From positions 173,098,436-173,162,435 of the forward strand of contig JBOZIK010000001.1 in the NCBI GenBank assembly GCA_051453625.1: a stretch of DNA of 64,000 bases, in the 5' to 3' direction. Origin of the DNA: Welwitschia mirabilis. Lineage: Eukaryota; Gnetophyta; Gnetopsida; Welwitschiales. Below, piece by piece: positions 12,780 to 25,900 of the stretch (the stretch's first letter is position 1; every line of letters starts with the position of its first letter). The notes beneath the pieces are model-generated. The model searched no databases, was not told where the DNA came from, and saw only the letters and a program-made list of their open reading frames with translations. Made by a program: the position numbers and the translations under genes.

Positions 12780-13340
12780 TCCTTAATCCCCTCTAGACAT
12801 AGATCAAACTTCTTACAACTTCAAATTTGTAAATTCTTATTATAAACCAAGAGAATTTAATCTTGCTTATTCCTTTAACTCTCATGATTCTTATCCTTCA
12901 TCATTGTACATACATTCATCATCCTTTAATTCACATACTTCACTATCAATTCCATATTATTTATCATTTTATAATCATCCATCAACTTCATATAATAAAC
13001 AAACGACCTCACCTTCCTTTGAGGATGTCTTTCAAAAATTTTTAAAAGGTGTTTTTAAATCTTCTTTCAATAATCAATAATTCTCTTCAAATTCCTTAGA
13101 AGACACTCTTAAAATATTTATGAAAGCAAATAAAAGACTTAAATAAGTAAACCAAAGACTCGAGTAAATAAATCAAAGATATGAGCAAGTCAGTTAAAGA
13201 TTTAAGCAAGATATCCAATAATTAACCTAAGTCACAACTCAAATTATAGTAGAATAAGAAAGCATTCCTACATTTAAAAGAATTAATAAAACTAAAATTA
13301 ACAACATCCAAACCTTATCCCTTAGGAATGAGGAAAAAAT
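12780..13340 (+). pseudogene. Element B gag C-terminal-like remnant
   Basis: The plus strand reads PSFEDVFQKFLKG, then SLEDTLKIFMKANKRLK, followed by Q/N-rich repeats (VNQRLE, INQRYE) ending TQIIVE. This resembles the helical region after the capsid in plant Athila-type gag, where 'SLED.L..FM......' leads into repeated 'N......L..Q..QLA' motifs. The capsid core itself was not found upstream. It is interrupted by stops (TAA/TAG for Gln). The assignment rests on pattern and context only. Confidence 0.4.
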
Positions 13341-15579
13341 TAGGAAGAAACCAACAATGATATCTAAGATAACCTTGCATTTAGATATTACTTAAAGAGT
13401 GAATGGTTGCATAAATGTAGACTATAATTTATAGTAGGATTGGATACTTAATCAAAAATAATCATCTGATAGTAAGTAAGTAAATGTTTGATAAAGAAGA
13501 AAAATTTAAATGCTATACATTAGAGGACTAATCAATGAGTTACATGGACAAAGTGGAATTGAACCTATTCTTGAAATTCAACTAATCTTACCTATGAAAC
13601 CTTATGAGGAAGAATCCTTTAGTAACCTTAATGGAGAAGTAAATATTAATCAAGATCCATCTTTTGAAAAATATCTGTTTTCAACAAACTCTTGAACTCA
13701 TTATGTCATTTTCATCTTTATCTTCTAAATGAGAATTAAACCTTGATAATTAAGATAAATCCTTTACACCTTTAGAACCATCTTCCAATACTATTTTTAA
13801 TGATCATTTACCTTCTCCAATGGTTTAAAATTTTCCTTTGTCTTCATCCAAAAATAATGCCTTGTATGAGTTATTTAGTAAATAGGAATAGGTTAAGGGT
13901 TGGAAAATTACTAATTTTAAATGAATAAAGTTTACTGCTAATGTTAATGTTCTTTCTTTTTTTTTTTTTAATTCATGCATAAATATTTATAGGAATTTGG
14001 TCTTGAGTTTGGATGCATTGTATAATTTTGACTTATCATTGAAACATCACATTCATTATTTTGAGCCTTCTTGGAAAAGACCTTGAAAAATTCTTCATTT
14101 TATTACATGCATTAGATTAGATTTTTATTTTAGTATGAATTTTCCTTTTAGGATACATTTTAATTTCAAAAAGTTAAAAATGATAAAAACATTTTTTTCA
14201 TGACACCTTTTATGCTAAAATTTCCTAAACACTTCCACTTATACAATCATAAACTTAAGCATGCTTAGGTAGGAAATCCAAAATATGACCCTCTGCATAA
14301 AATAAGTTATCATTATCTAAAGCACCATTTTCCATTCCTTCCATTTTCATTCCACCTCCTTAACTTCATCAACCATTATTTCCTTCCATCTATCCATGAA
14401 TTTATTATATTAGATAATCCTAGTTGATGGTTCTAAATGAATAAACCATTAATGAGTTATTGCATTATTATTAGAAAGTAGGTAGAATTAAAGTTTACTT
14501 TTAGTTTTTTAGAAGAATGTTTGCTTTTTTTTAGTTAACCTATTAAGGTTTAGTTTTACTTAAGGTCTTCCAATGAAAAATATAGTGTAATTAAGGTGGA
14601 ATCTATTCTCATATTAAGTGAATTATTTTTAAGTATTTTTATGAGGACTAGAATTATCTTAATTAGGCTAATGAGTCAATAACCCCTTTATGTGCATACC
14701 ATGTATTGAATATGAGAAGAAAAAAAATCTCTTCTCCAAAAGAATACTATTTTATGATCAATTAAAATTATATTTAGTTAACTACATCATGGTTATGAAT
14801 GCTCGCAAGTAGTGCAACTCTAGTGATTTAACTTATGACATGTTCAACTGCATCAAGACTGTAAATGCTCATTTGCAATGTAGTACTGACTCATTTATAA
14901 ATCAACATGTTTAACTTTTTTAGAAGGATATTTCATAACACTAAATGTTTAATTTTATTAAGATTCTTAAAATAATAAACAAGACATGGTTATAGATAAG
15001 ATAAATTAGAATGAAAAAGGTGGACTTGAAGATGCTTTTTTTGATTACTTTTATTTAACTTATGTACTTGAGAATTTTTCTTAACTATATTTTGATGACT
15101 TGTAGTTTTACTTAAATGATATCTTAGTTGCTTTAATATTGTAATACTTTTTAAAATTGAAAATAGAAATTTAGGCAAGTTTTAATAAATGTAATCATTA
15201 ACTTAGGTATTCTATCTTTTGAATTTGTAGATGATGGAATTTTTGTTAGGTTTTTATATTTCCTAAATATTGCATCATATTTAAATCTTACATTTCATTT
15301 TTTTCCCTAAATAAATTCATCATCTCATTTTCTATCCATATAATTAACTTGTTTCTAAATACTTCTATAAATTTTTCATCTTTTTAAACTTTAAGGGTGA
15401 AGTTTAGTTTTGGTTAGGGCTATGACATCTGAATTTTTACTAAATTTATTACTTTGATACCTTAATCACATAAAATTTGTTATGATATTTTTCAAGTTGT
15501 ATCATTCACACACTTGACTACTTTTAACATAGACAATTTTTCTATGTTTAACCATTCTATTATCAACCTTTTACTAAGG
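13341..15579 (+). other. Element B 3' internal region, no pol
   Basis: No reverse transcriptase, integrase or protease signature is readable in any frame. A 61-codon open run at 13510-13695 (LYIRGLINELHGQSG...) has no family I recognise. From about 14230 the sequence aligns with 5400-6340 of element A, and the last 200 bp align with A just before its polypurine tract. A T-rich homopolymer lies at 13960-13972. Confidence 0.5.
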
Positions 15580-15605
15580 CACTAGAAAAAGACTAGTTAG
15601 GGGTG
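15580..15605 (+). other. Polypurine-tract region of element B
   Basis: AGAAAAAGACTAGTTAGGGG lies just upstream of the LTR start TGTTACCATGG. Position and sequence match the element A equivalent, so it is the likely plus-strand primer site. Confidence 0.6.
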
Positions 15606-15964
15606 TGTTACCATGGAAAAATTGGCATTTATATCAAGGGTTTTAGGATAATGTATTATAAGTAAAGATTTTAATTTAATTATTCTAATCATAATAAATG
15701 TATTTAATTACTTTAAAAATAAAATTTATTATTATGTTATTCTTCATGATAATTGCAGATCTTTAGCCATGTTTGGGAACACATGGTGGAAAATGAACAT
15801 GATTCCACATAAAATAACAATGGAAATGGAGATATCAGGTGGTAAGACATAGTAATAGCATTATAAGACATGTGGAAAGGTACATGAAGGTGACATCAGA
15901 GACATGTGGTAATAGAACTAGTTGGTAGAGAAATTTAACTCCAAAGAACATGTGTCAAACTCAT

Positions 15965-16245
15965 CATCATAAAGATTCCACTTAATGTTATATAATGATA
16001 TTTACCAAATGCTATAAGATAACCTTCACCTGATCCTAAATGATAAAGATTCTACCTAATGCTACAAGATAGAATCTTATCTACCTAATGCTATAAGACA
16101 ACCTCCCACAAATGCCATAAAACATAATCTTGTCTACCTAATGCTAAATAACAAATATTGTACCTAACATTACAAGATAAGAGCTTGTAATTATCCCTCT
16201 TCTACCTAATGCTATAAGCTAAGAGCTTGCAGCCATTCCTAACCC
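15965..16245 (+). repeat. Degenerate tandem repeats in the U3 of the B 3' LTR
   Basis: Repeated CTACCTAATGCTA(C/T)AAG units alternate with CAAATGC(T/C)ATAA variants and end in two AGAGCTTG(T/C)A units. The array is better preserved than in the 5' LTR and lies upstream of the TATA box at the usual place of retroelement enhancer repeats. An enhancer role is inferred. Confidence 0.65.
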
Positions 16246-16256
16246 TTATCTCTCCT

Positions 16257-16266
16257 TATAAAAAGG
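16257..16266 (+). promoter_or_regulatory. LTR TATA box (element B, 3' LTR)
   Basis: TATAAAAAGG followed by CCTTAAACCC sits at the same place as the TATA boxes of the A and C LTRs, about 650 bp into the LTR. Confidence 0.6.
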
Positions 16267-17045
16267 CCTTAAACCCTTCATTGTAATTACATTTTGGCTG
16301 GTAAATATAGGGAAGACTTGGAGGATTAGAATTCAAGATGCTCTAATACTCTTTCTTAGGGCAGAATGCTCAAGGCTAGTTGAGGTATTCTTCTTCTCCT
16401 CCTTCTTCATTGATGTGATAGATTTATTTTAGTTTTAAAAAAGAATTGGTTTAAATACTTTTATTATTTATGCATAATTTCAATTGATATTAGCAATGTT
16501 TAGGTAACACCAATTATTAAAGTAGGTTTTATTCTTTTATTATTAATGCATAGTAAAATGGTATTAGTAATTTTTAAATAAAGCTTACTTAATTATCAAG
16601 TTCTTTCAAATTTATGAGTTGTCTGAAGATACTTTTATTATTTATAGTGCCTATTATTTATTGAATCTTGTATAGTAGGGTTCATACTTTTTTGGATCAT
16701 AAAGGGTTGTGAAGCATTGAGAGGACTTGATAACTCACCATCACTCATGTGGTGAATGAGGTTATGCCTGCACACTGAGACTTAATGACTTGATGATTTA
16801 GTATATGTTTGAGATATAGGAATCTTTAGAGCAAAAGAGGAGAGTGGGATGAATTGCTAGATTCTTGAAGCATTTCTGTTCCCTTGCATTGCCAATTGAA
16901 GATCACTTTCTTTCTTTCAAACCTTGATTGTCTACTTTGTTTTAGTTTTATTGCAAGTAGAATAATTGTGTACCTTTGATTAATTTACCTCATGTATCCC
17001 TATGGAATAATGATAGCTAAGTGAAAACTTATCTTTAAATATAGA

Positions 17046-18539
17046 CAATAGGTATCTTAGGTTATCCTATAGGAAAATAATACAAGTTAGTCCTGGTAAT
17101 CAATATATATATAAATAATTAGTAATAAATAAATTAAAAATCTAATGCATAAATCCTTAAAAATATATTAGGTTAAGAAAATTAATGATCTAAGATGTAA
17201 TAGTTTAAGTGTAAATACAAGTCAAACTAGCCATCTATTAGTCCTTTAGTAAATTTCTATGATAAAGTATTATAAAGGGCATTTCAAAATTTTTAAAACT
17301 TTATATACCTTATCTATATCTTCACCTCCTTATTACCACATCTAAATCCAAATTAAATATGAACTCAAGAAAATTAAACTATATTAGTAAATAAAATTAG
17401 TTAGGGAAATGAAAAACACAAGAACAAGATATAAAATAATGATCTTAGAATACTCATCCTTAATAGCTAAAAGTTTCCATATATATGACCTTTTTTAAAG
17501 AAATTTACTAAAGATAAGATTCCAAGAAGATACCAATAAGGAAACAAGCTCGTTCAAAAGAAAGATCTAAAACTAAATTGAAAGTCAAATCCTTCATCAA
17601 GTCCTTCATAATTTGGATTATAGAGTGAATCATGAAGCATGAGAAAGTACCCACATGATATTGAATTTATTGCTAATATCTTACCAAATAGATATGACTT
17701 AATTAAAGCTATATAGAAATATCTTTAGAAAAATGTCAAAAGGTACCATATTGATAATTGAATCTATGATTTTCATTTGGATAGAAATTTTTGATTTATG
17801 GTTATATACTAGTAAAATTATCTCAAATCATGCAAATTACAATGTTATAATTTAATTTTTGTTACAATAATATCATTTAATTAATAAAAACTTTTAATTT
17901 ATAAAATTTTTAAAGTAAAAAAGGGTGTGAATTATTGTGTAATTTGCATAATCTTTAATGAATTTTTAAAATAATACTTCTAATTTTCATTAATTTACAA
18001 TTGATTTATACATTATATTTAATGTTTAAATTAATTAAAAAAAAGTTGAAGAATATCATGTAGAGTTAAATCACGCATTTTAATATTACTAATCATTAAA
18101 TCCCTACATATAAGTATCTTCAATTATGGATGACTTATAATGATCTTCTAAAATGATGTCTTGACACCTACCTGAAACAATGGCTTTAGCTAAGAAGAAT
18201 ATGGGATAATTAAATGATGATGCCATGAATTCTAAAGATGGCATTGGATTATATTGATTAATGAAGATTAGCAAATGTTAGAATAACATAGGATGATGCA
18301 TTCTCAAATTAGGAGATGTAACATTAGTCATAGATATGCAATACTAGTTGAACTAAAGAAATAATAATAAGGCTATTTAATTTATGTATAGGTGACAAGC
18401 TCAGATCAATATGGAATTAGGATGCAAAATATTAGTGAAAAATATCATAGTAATGGGAAATCAATGGGATAATGATGTGAAAAGCTTACTATATTTATTA
18501 ATCTATAATTACATATATAATTTAAAAATTCATTAATGT
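17046..18539. other. Spacer between element B and the LINE
   Basis: AT-rich sequence with no readable protein motif. The only structure noted is the short inverted repeat at 17826-17953. The start of the LINE is not marked by a visible target duplication, so part of this spacer could be LINE 5' leader. Confidence 0.4.
17826..17953. repeat. Short inverted repeat, possible MITE or hairpin
   Basis: AATCATGCAAATTACA at the left is answered by TGTAATTTGCATAATC at the right, about 96 bp apart. One mismatch breaks an otherwise complementary 16-bp pair. The interior is extremely AT-rich. Size and AT content fit a small hairpin or MITE relic, but no target duplication was confirmed. Confidence 0.3.
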
Positions 18540-19935
18540 GAAATAATTTTCTATGTTTGAGCATGGTGGAAAGGGAAGCAAGCTAAGTTTTATCCTCACT
18601 AAGATTATAGAGAAGTTTGTAGAATGCAGCATTACAGCAGATAGCAACACCTACTATTTGATTCTTCTAGTGAGGAAAGCACATTTTGTAGGTAGGTAGG
18701 AGAGATAGAAATATGATATAAAATAAGTTTCTTCTCATCTCTTATAATAGGCATTCCAGAAGGATCCATCAAGGCATTGAAGTGGTTATCATAATTACTA
18801 TAGAAGAGGACCTTGATTTTGGAGGTACCTAAGTAAGTGTGCTATGATATTGAAGCTAGGTTTTATTTTTATTTGCTAAGGTAATTTGTGTCAATGGATT
18901 TCCATCCTTGGATGAAACTTCTCAAGCCTCAAGTTTTCTCTACCTTAGAGATCATGGATTCTATTGAGGTTATAGCATTATGTAAAGAACTACTTCTCTT
19001 TTATTTTATTTTTAAAGTTAATAAAGATAAGTTATGAAGGGACCCTAGTTTTTTGGATTAAGAAGGCTTGCACTAGCTTCTTAGAAACTAATAGATTAGT
19101 ATTACAAAAATATTTTTAATAATATTTCAATTTAAGTTAGGTATTTAAACTTTCCAATAGAATTCTAAGAAGGGTCATTACTAGAACAAGTAATATAAAG
19201 TTTTAGAAGATCAATTGGAATAGACTGAACTATTGTCCAATTATCAAGATTCATTCTAGCATGATTTTACATCTAAACAATCTTTAATAGTGCAACGAAA
19301 ATAAATAAGACTCAATTTTAATTGAAATGGAGGTTTAAAACCATTGTAGTTGAATATGAGAACATACCAATCCCCTGTAAAATATATGAAGGAATAAGAC
19401 ACTTAGAGTGATTCTATAAATAGAAACTAATCAAACATAATCACTATGATTAAAAAAAGGGCACAGTGAGAAGGATTACCAAAAAACTCACATTTGATTT
19501 TTCTAGAAAACTAAAACATGTAGAAAAACAATTTAGAACTAAGTTTAGGAAAGAATAACTAGGAAATAACCCTAAGGATTTAAATAACATAAATTGTAAT
19601 AGATTTGAGACCCTTAAAGATAAGTTATTTTTAGAGACTAGTAAATAAGAAGACCTATATGAAGGAAGACATGCTAAAGATATTCTGCCAAGTAGTCCTT
19701 TAAAGACTAGAATAAATGACAAATAAGATTAGATGATACCACAAAACCTAAAGCAAACTCAAGATATAAGGAAAGTTTGAAGAGGAGGAAGAAGAGGATA
19801 CTTTCCCAAATAAAAGTGTATGAACTACATAACATAAGGGGTAGAATCTTAAATTAAGAGATAATAGATAGAAGCAAACTTGAAAAATAAATTCTAAGTT
19901 ACACTATAAGATCTAGTTAAAAAACATACTAGCTA
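18540..19935 (+). pseudogene. LINE ORF1-like remnant (knuckle region at the 3' end)
   Basis: The clearest part is VEYENIPIPCKIYEGIRHLE near 19345-19410. It is the degraded form of the 'VEYE.LP..C..CG..GH' CCHC knuckle found at the C-terminus of plant LINE ORF1 proteins with a DUF4283-type domain. The upstream part (for example KLSFILTKIIEKF near 18570) is consistent with the N-terminal region but not diagnostic. The downstream tail is Lys-rich. It is interrupted by many TAA/TAG. ORF1 proteins bind the LINE RNA. Confidence 0.55.
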
Positions 19936-19950
19936 TAGAAAGAAACAACC

Positions 19951-20700
19951 ATGATAGTTATTTCATGGAATATAAAAGGAAGGGAAACCTTCTACAAGTG
20001 TAAATTACTTATTTATATTATTCAATAATAAAAAGTAAACATAGTTTATGTTTAAGAGAACAAATTACTAGCCATCAAAGACTGTATTTTTTCCTAATCT
20101 TAGAAGACTATTTATGTAGCTAGCTCTAGGTAAGCTAAAGAACTTTTAGTAGATAGTAAAGTTACCTTTAACATCATAGAGTGGAACACTTATTTAATCA
20201 TATTTTAGTTAATGACTTAATTATTACTAGCTTTTATGGCCTAAAAAATCACAAAGATCACATAACACTTCTTAAAAATATGATTAGCAAATTTTATAAT
20301 CAAAAGTAATTAATTATATAAAATTTTAATCAATACCTATGTCAATGAAAAAAATGGAAGAACAAGTTCTATAATCAAAGGGAGGTAGAGGAATATGTGA
20401 TAATGATCCATGAGAAAAATATGCATGATCTAATAATTAGTAATATTAAATTTACCTCATCTAATATAATAAAAGGGAACAAGACTTAGATTTTAGGTAT
20501 ATTAGTAGACTTTATTCCCTTTTTATCCTATGGTTTTCCAAGAATAAGATCAAAGCACAAATTGATTATTTTACAAATGGAGATGCCTCTGCTCTACCAC
20601 TATAATTTCAAGCTATAATAGTACTAGTTAGACATGAAGGATCTAGAAGTACCAGTTGAAGTATTATGGGAAAAAAAATGCAAATTTACACATGCCTAGG
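19951..20700 (+). pseudogene. LINE ORF2 endonuclease region
   Basis: ORF2 begins MIVISWNIKGRETFYK, the degraded form of the 'MKI.SWN.RGL......' start of the apurinic/apyrimidinic-like endonuclease (exo_endo_phos) domain. In an intact LINE this domain nicks the target DNA to prime reverse transcription. The VNIVYVQEN-like segment that follows stands where 'D...LQETK' is expected, with stops in Gln positions. Later catalytic motifs (GDFN, SDH) are not confidently readable. Confidence 0.65.
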
Positions 20701-22100
20701 ACTTCTTTATTAGAAGTTTAATCAACTAAAATTTATGCTTAAGGATTATATTAAGAAATATACATGTTCCTTTAAAGCTTGCATAGTAGAGTTGCTCAAT
20801 CAACTTGGTGATCTTTAAGAGGGAGAGGAGAATTACCTCTCATTAATAATAATGAAATAAAATTCCTCTTTAATCTTCATCAACTCTATAAGGATGAGGC
20901 TTATTACTAGAAACAAATATCAAGAATTAAATCGCTTAAGGAAAAAAAGCATAATTTCAAGTTCTTCTTTCAATAGGCAAATCATAAAATGCAATCAAAT
21001 CAAATTAGAAGGATAAGATAAGAAGGTAAAGATATAATAGAAAATAAATAAATATCTAATCCATTAAAAACTACTATAAAAATATTTGCAAATATGACAA
21101 TGATTTTATAAAAAAAATGTCAACCTTAGAAAACTATTAAATATTAAAGATCAAAATAATCTCATCAAACTATTTACACCTCAAGAAATAGAAATTATAG
21201 TTAGAAGTATGTAAAATATAAAAGCTCTTAACAAAATGGCTAGATGATTGAATTCTGTAAAAAACATTTCCCTTAACTCAAAAAGAATCTTACAAATATG
21301 TAAACATGTTAAACATAGGGAGTATTCAAAAGGAAATTGTCTATAAAAACATAACTATTATTCCAAAAAAAGGGACATTATCATCCCATTAATTTTATAT
21401 GTTATTAAAGTTTACAACGTCATTTACAAAATCCTAATAAAAGCAATAGTTAAAAGGATTAAACCCTTAATGCCAAAGTTGATAAATCTAAATCAAGTAT
21501 GTTTTGTGTATTTTAGATACATTTAAGATCAATACATTTTAAATCATGAGATTATTCACTCTTATAAAATACATAGATTTCTATCGATGTTTATTAAACT
21601 AGACATGTAAATTTTTTAACTACTCTTCAATAGCTTCTTATGAAAAAAGGATTTTTAGAAAAATTAATAAGACCATGCATAGATTTACATAATCTACTAG
21701 ATTTTTAATTAACATGAATAGGACCTCATACAATTTCTTTTCCTATTCTAAAGACCTTAGAAAAGGAAATTTCCTATCTCCATATCTATTTATCATAGTT
21801 ATGGACACATGAATGATTTTCTAAAATGGTATAAAATTAAAAGTCTTAGATAAATGATTAAGATTTTCTTAATAGCCACTATGTAGATGAAATCATTCTC
21901 ATAGCTAAATCTATTAAATAAGATGTCAAAGTCATAATCCATAGTTTCAATAAGTTAGACAAATTTATAAGGCTTATAATAAATTAAAATAAATCTAATA
22001 TCTTTTTATTCAACACCACTAGTAGTCATAAATGCCTCATTACTAGTGATATGAGCATTAATGAAGGAAAAGAATTAGACCTATATTAGGAAATTATCAT
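20701..22100 (+). pseudogene. LINE ORF2 reverse transcriptase region
   Basis: Several LINE-type reverse transcriptase blocks appear in order on the plus strand. They are FTPQEIEIIVRSM ('FT.EEI..A...'), VYNVIYKILIKAIVKRIKP ('YKIIAKVL..RL'), NHEIIHSYKI ('A.E.IHS...'), FIKLDM ('KLDLSKAFD'), and HYVDEIILIAKS, the degraded 'FADDT.L..' catalytic block in which the first Asp survives and the second is Glu. This domain copies LINE RNA at the target nick. Stops at Gln/Arg codons and frameshifts make it non-functional. Confidence 0.75.
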
Positions 22101-22960
22101 GAAAAGATGGCATAAAATAAGCAGTTGGAAAGCCCTATTATAAAGAATTAAAAAATGCTACATTATATGGAGCAATTATTTCTTATCATCTCAAGCTAAA
22201 TCTATTCTCCTTAGTATCTGTGTCATTTTAATTTCTTGGTGTATGATGGCCATTATTACTCCTTGAAAAAGGTCTATCAATTATTAAATAGTAATTTTAT
22301 AAGATTTTTCTAGTCAAGGGAAAAGGGAAAAATCATATCAATCTTGTAAATTGATAGGACATAATCAAACCTAGAGATTCTAGTGGTATGAGCATTTATA
22401 ATATCTAAGATATCATACTTGCTAGCTAGTAAAAAATTTATAATGTAGAAGGGTATGGAAAATTAGGCTCACTTCATAATTTAAAAGTATGGAGAAAATA
22501 GTACACCTAATTCAAACACTTTAGTTTTATGGAAACCCTTAATAAAAATGAGAAACATTTAAATGAGTTAGCAACTAGTGTAAATTGAAATAATAGGAAA
22601 TTACTCATGTTTACATATGATGTAGATCTAGGTGTCAAACTACTATGAAAAGAAATTTTTCTTCAAAAAATCAAAATGCTTATTTGACTTCTCAATAAGC
22701 ATGTCATTCTTACAATAGATAGAATCCTTAAGTTAAAAATTTAACATCACTTAGACTTGTATGTTATATTAAGAGGAAGATGAAATTACAAATGGACTTA
22801 AAATTTGGCTTCAGGGTTGTGTACCACCATTAATTTAATAAGATAAGATCTTTATGATTTTAAACCTTAGTAATTATTATTTTAGTAGATATTATGCTTT
22901 CACAGACTTTTATTGCTCTAGAATAGTAACTATTTCACCTAGTAAGACACCAACTCCATC
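22101..22960 (+). pseudogene. LINE ORF2 C-terminal region
   Basis: MKRWHKISSWKALL matches the 'I.KRL..W....LS.GGR..LI.S.L...P.Y..S' region after the reverse transcriptase; ISWCMMAIITP follows in its expected place. SQGKREKSYQ corresponds to '..GE.KR.HLV.W'. The alignment fades after about 22700. The 3' UTR and poly(A) were not identified. Confidence 0.55.
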
Positions 22961-25900
22961 AAATGATAGTAAGCAGATGCATGAGAAGTGGTAATGGGAA
23001 GGCATCCAACTAATTAATCAATTTTCCTCATAGAGTTTAAGTATAATGAAAAGCTTTAGGCCATGGTAGTTTATGATGGATCGGATAATATGATCTAGAA
23101 GCTAAAAGGCTCACCACTTCTAAAGTCTAGGAAGTTCTTTCACTAGTGAAAAGGACATCAAATAATATTCTAAAGGGTTAAGGTCACTATTTGATAAATA
23201 TTAATAACAAAAGCTCTATGGGCATAGGATGAAACAATATTTCTGAAAGGAAAAGGTCAAATTATGATGGAATTCTTCTATGGAGGATACTCAACTCAAA
23301 AGAAGAGTGATCACTTGATAAAGTTAAGGATCCCCTAATTTAGTAACTTATAGTAGAAATAATGGATTATTATTTTATTTAAACTACCAATAAATATTCA
23401 CTTTTTTATTCTCAATCATTTGAAGAAGAAATATCTTCATAAATATTGTAAGATTATATTATCCCTTTTAAAATATATCTATGACTTATTTGGCATCTCT
23501 TCTTAGGTTTCAAATTTGGGATATTTCTTAGGAGAGGATTATAGCCTATAATATCCAAAGGGATGGAAATGTTACACTTCTTTCTTAGCCCCTAAAGTAC
23601 CCCTAGCCTATATTCTTCTTTAGTCCTTTCCCTCTACTCCTTATTCTTCTTCACTATTAAACCCACCTTCATTAAGGTCTTATACCTACTTTCTCTTCTC
23701 TACATCCCCTATAAATACATCCTTTTATTACCTTATCCCCTTCCTCACTACTTGGTTTATCTTTGAAGGCCCTAGGCACATCTACCTCTTTGGTTGTAAT
23801 CCCTCTTATTCCCTTTGTCCTTCTTCTTTAATTCTAATTTCATTTAGTTTCATTAGGTTATAGCCCTCACATGGGCTTTTTTCATCATCCTCCTTCTTCA
23901 CTAAGGGTTGTCTAGGATCTAATCCTTAAAATCAAGGAATCTCTTAAAGATTCTACCATCGTAAAACTAGCTTTTCTATTTAAGTATCCATTTAAAATCT
24001 TAGGCCTTTTTTATTATGCTATTAAAAAAGATATCTTAAGATGACATAGATTGCTATTATTACACCTTCATCCTGACTGATTCTAAGTCACAAAAACCTA
24101 CTAATATATAATAGTCTCCTAAACATAGGAAGTAAATGTAGCAATGGAAGCTTTGAGACATTTAGTTTCTTATGAGATTCTCCATAGGCAACATATAGTG
24201 AAATTTCCAAATTATAAAGGTATAGATAACTTCATTAACATTGGGTGACAAAGAACTTTTCAACATATGCAGATGATTAAATTCAGCATTTATTCTATTA
24301 GCTAATTAGCTATGTCAATGGTAATTTACCTCTAGACATAGCTATTTTGTCTTTTTATTAGTATTATCATACTAAGACTTTTCTTAAACATAAGGGATTC
24401 ACTCCAATGGAAAAGAATCTTAACCTTTTTCAATCCTAGTCCTTTTTATTATGTTAGTTAATGGGATGATTTTGCCTCGTCCACCTATATATGTATATTT
24501 TTTAACCAATAGAAAGCAATCATTTCTCAACAAAATTATTATAAAATTACTTAAAGAAATACCTAGCTTCTGAATTCACTCTCATCATTAAAATGCATCA
24601 CTCATTGTATTATCAATTAGATAAGGATCTAAATTTTATTACCTATGTAAGATATCTCTTTCACTTAAAATACAAAATAGACAAATAAGATTTTAATGAG
24701 TTAAAAATAATTTTACATTCTAAATACTTATTATAACTGGTACTTTGGAAATTAATATGGTAAGGTTTAATTTGATTCCCTATATACATTCACTATAATG
24801 TATTCTTCTTGTTTAACAACTTCACATTTGTAGATCCATCACAAGCATAGAAGTAAGATTTCATAAATCATGCCCAATTCTATAAGTCATATATCAAGTT
24901 AGATATTTCAACTTTTTCACTAGTAAAATAGCTTATCAAATATTATATTTTATATGATAGTTCTTAGCCAAAGTATATCATGAGTGTCATAAAAAAGACT
25001 GATTTCTACTTGTGGCTCAATTGTACTCATAAATATGCATATTTGTGTCTTCCTATACTATCTAGTAACTCTCTATGAAAAGTGATACATGCATAGCTTT
25101 CAATTTTCTAGAACTTGCACAACTANNNNNNNNNNCATTATTATATTAATTTTTTTGATTTTCATAAGTAATACCTAGCAGATATATATGTCATTCTTAT
25201 AATAGATTAGAGTGGTAAAAAGGCCTTTAATTTATATAATGTGTATCTGTCCCATAATAATGAAGGTATTCTATGTAGTTTTTAATCCTCATATTGAAAA
25301 TTTAACATCAAAATCTTCATTACATAAATTTTTTATCATTTCTATGTTAAAAGTTAAGTTAAGTTATATGCATGTCTATGTCTTTCTATTTAGTTTAGAC
25401 ATCCCTCATAAAAGAAATGTTCACACAAGTTTTAAATTTTTCAAATAAGTATAAATAAACACTTCTCATTCTAGTTACTTAGTTTTCATGAGGAATTTTT
25501 AGTAGAGACACATGTCATCCCCAATAAATCTTGAAGACAAGGAGATTTTTACCTTTGTAAAATGTATATATTCTCCATGGATGTGAAAATCTTCCATTGT
25601 ATATGTCCTTTTGATATGAATATATCCATAATACATATCATTTTCTCTTTATTTCTTTCCTTTTTTTTTAATTTTTTTCCTTCCTTACTTTTTTAATTTT
25701 TTGGTTTTTTTTTGTTTTTGAAATTCTTTATCTTAATATCTTCATAGATATAATTGTATCTTCCTCATGATATGTATGGATGATTAGAAGGACTACATAT
25801 ATGATCCTTCGCATGAAAATAAATTAGTGCCATGAAGGTCTTCTATATTAATAATTTGTATCTTCCCATGTAGAAATATTTTAATTTATTATTTTTCCTT

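Larger units (their letters stand above)
10532..17045 (+). mobile_element. Element B: non-autonomous LTR retrotransposon
   Basis: Two LTRs of about 1.43 kb (10532-11965 and 15606-17045) flank only about 3.6 kb. The interior has a leader, a weak gag C-terminal remnant (12780-13340) and the 3' segment shared with element A. No protease, reverse transcriptase, RNase H or integrase motif is readable. The size and content fit a large retrotransposon derivative mobilised by a related autonomous element. The LTRs resemble each other more closely than those of A do, so B is probably the younger insertion. No clear target duplication was found because the left terminal bases are degraded. Confidence 0.75.
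15606..17045 (+). repeat. 3' LTR of element B
   Basis: It starts TGTTACCATGG after the polypurine region and aligns throughout with 10532-11965, including the U3 tandem array (15965-16245) and the TATA box (16257). The right edge is set where the match to ACTTAGTTTAAATTA in the 5' copy (here ACTTATCTTTAAATA) ends, at about 17045. Confidence 0.8.
18540..22960 (+). mobile_element. L1-type LINE retrotransposon, decayed
   Basis: A plus-strand non-LTR element has an ORF1-like region ending in a knuckle-type motif (to about 19935), then an endonuclease start at 19951, then reverse transcriptase and the downstream ORF2 region. Order and spacing match plant L1-clade LINEs. There is no LTR. The poly(A) tail and target duplications were not found, so both ends are approximate. 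Confidence 0.7.

Noticed and set aside
19450-19722. 90-codon minus-strand open run
   Set aside because: Antisense to the LINE ORF1-like remnant; hydrophobic composition reflects the complement of a Lys-rich sense strand.
25212-25448. 78-codon plus-strand open run next to the small gap
   Set aside because: No family, no supporting context and ordinary AT-rich composition.
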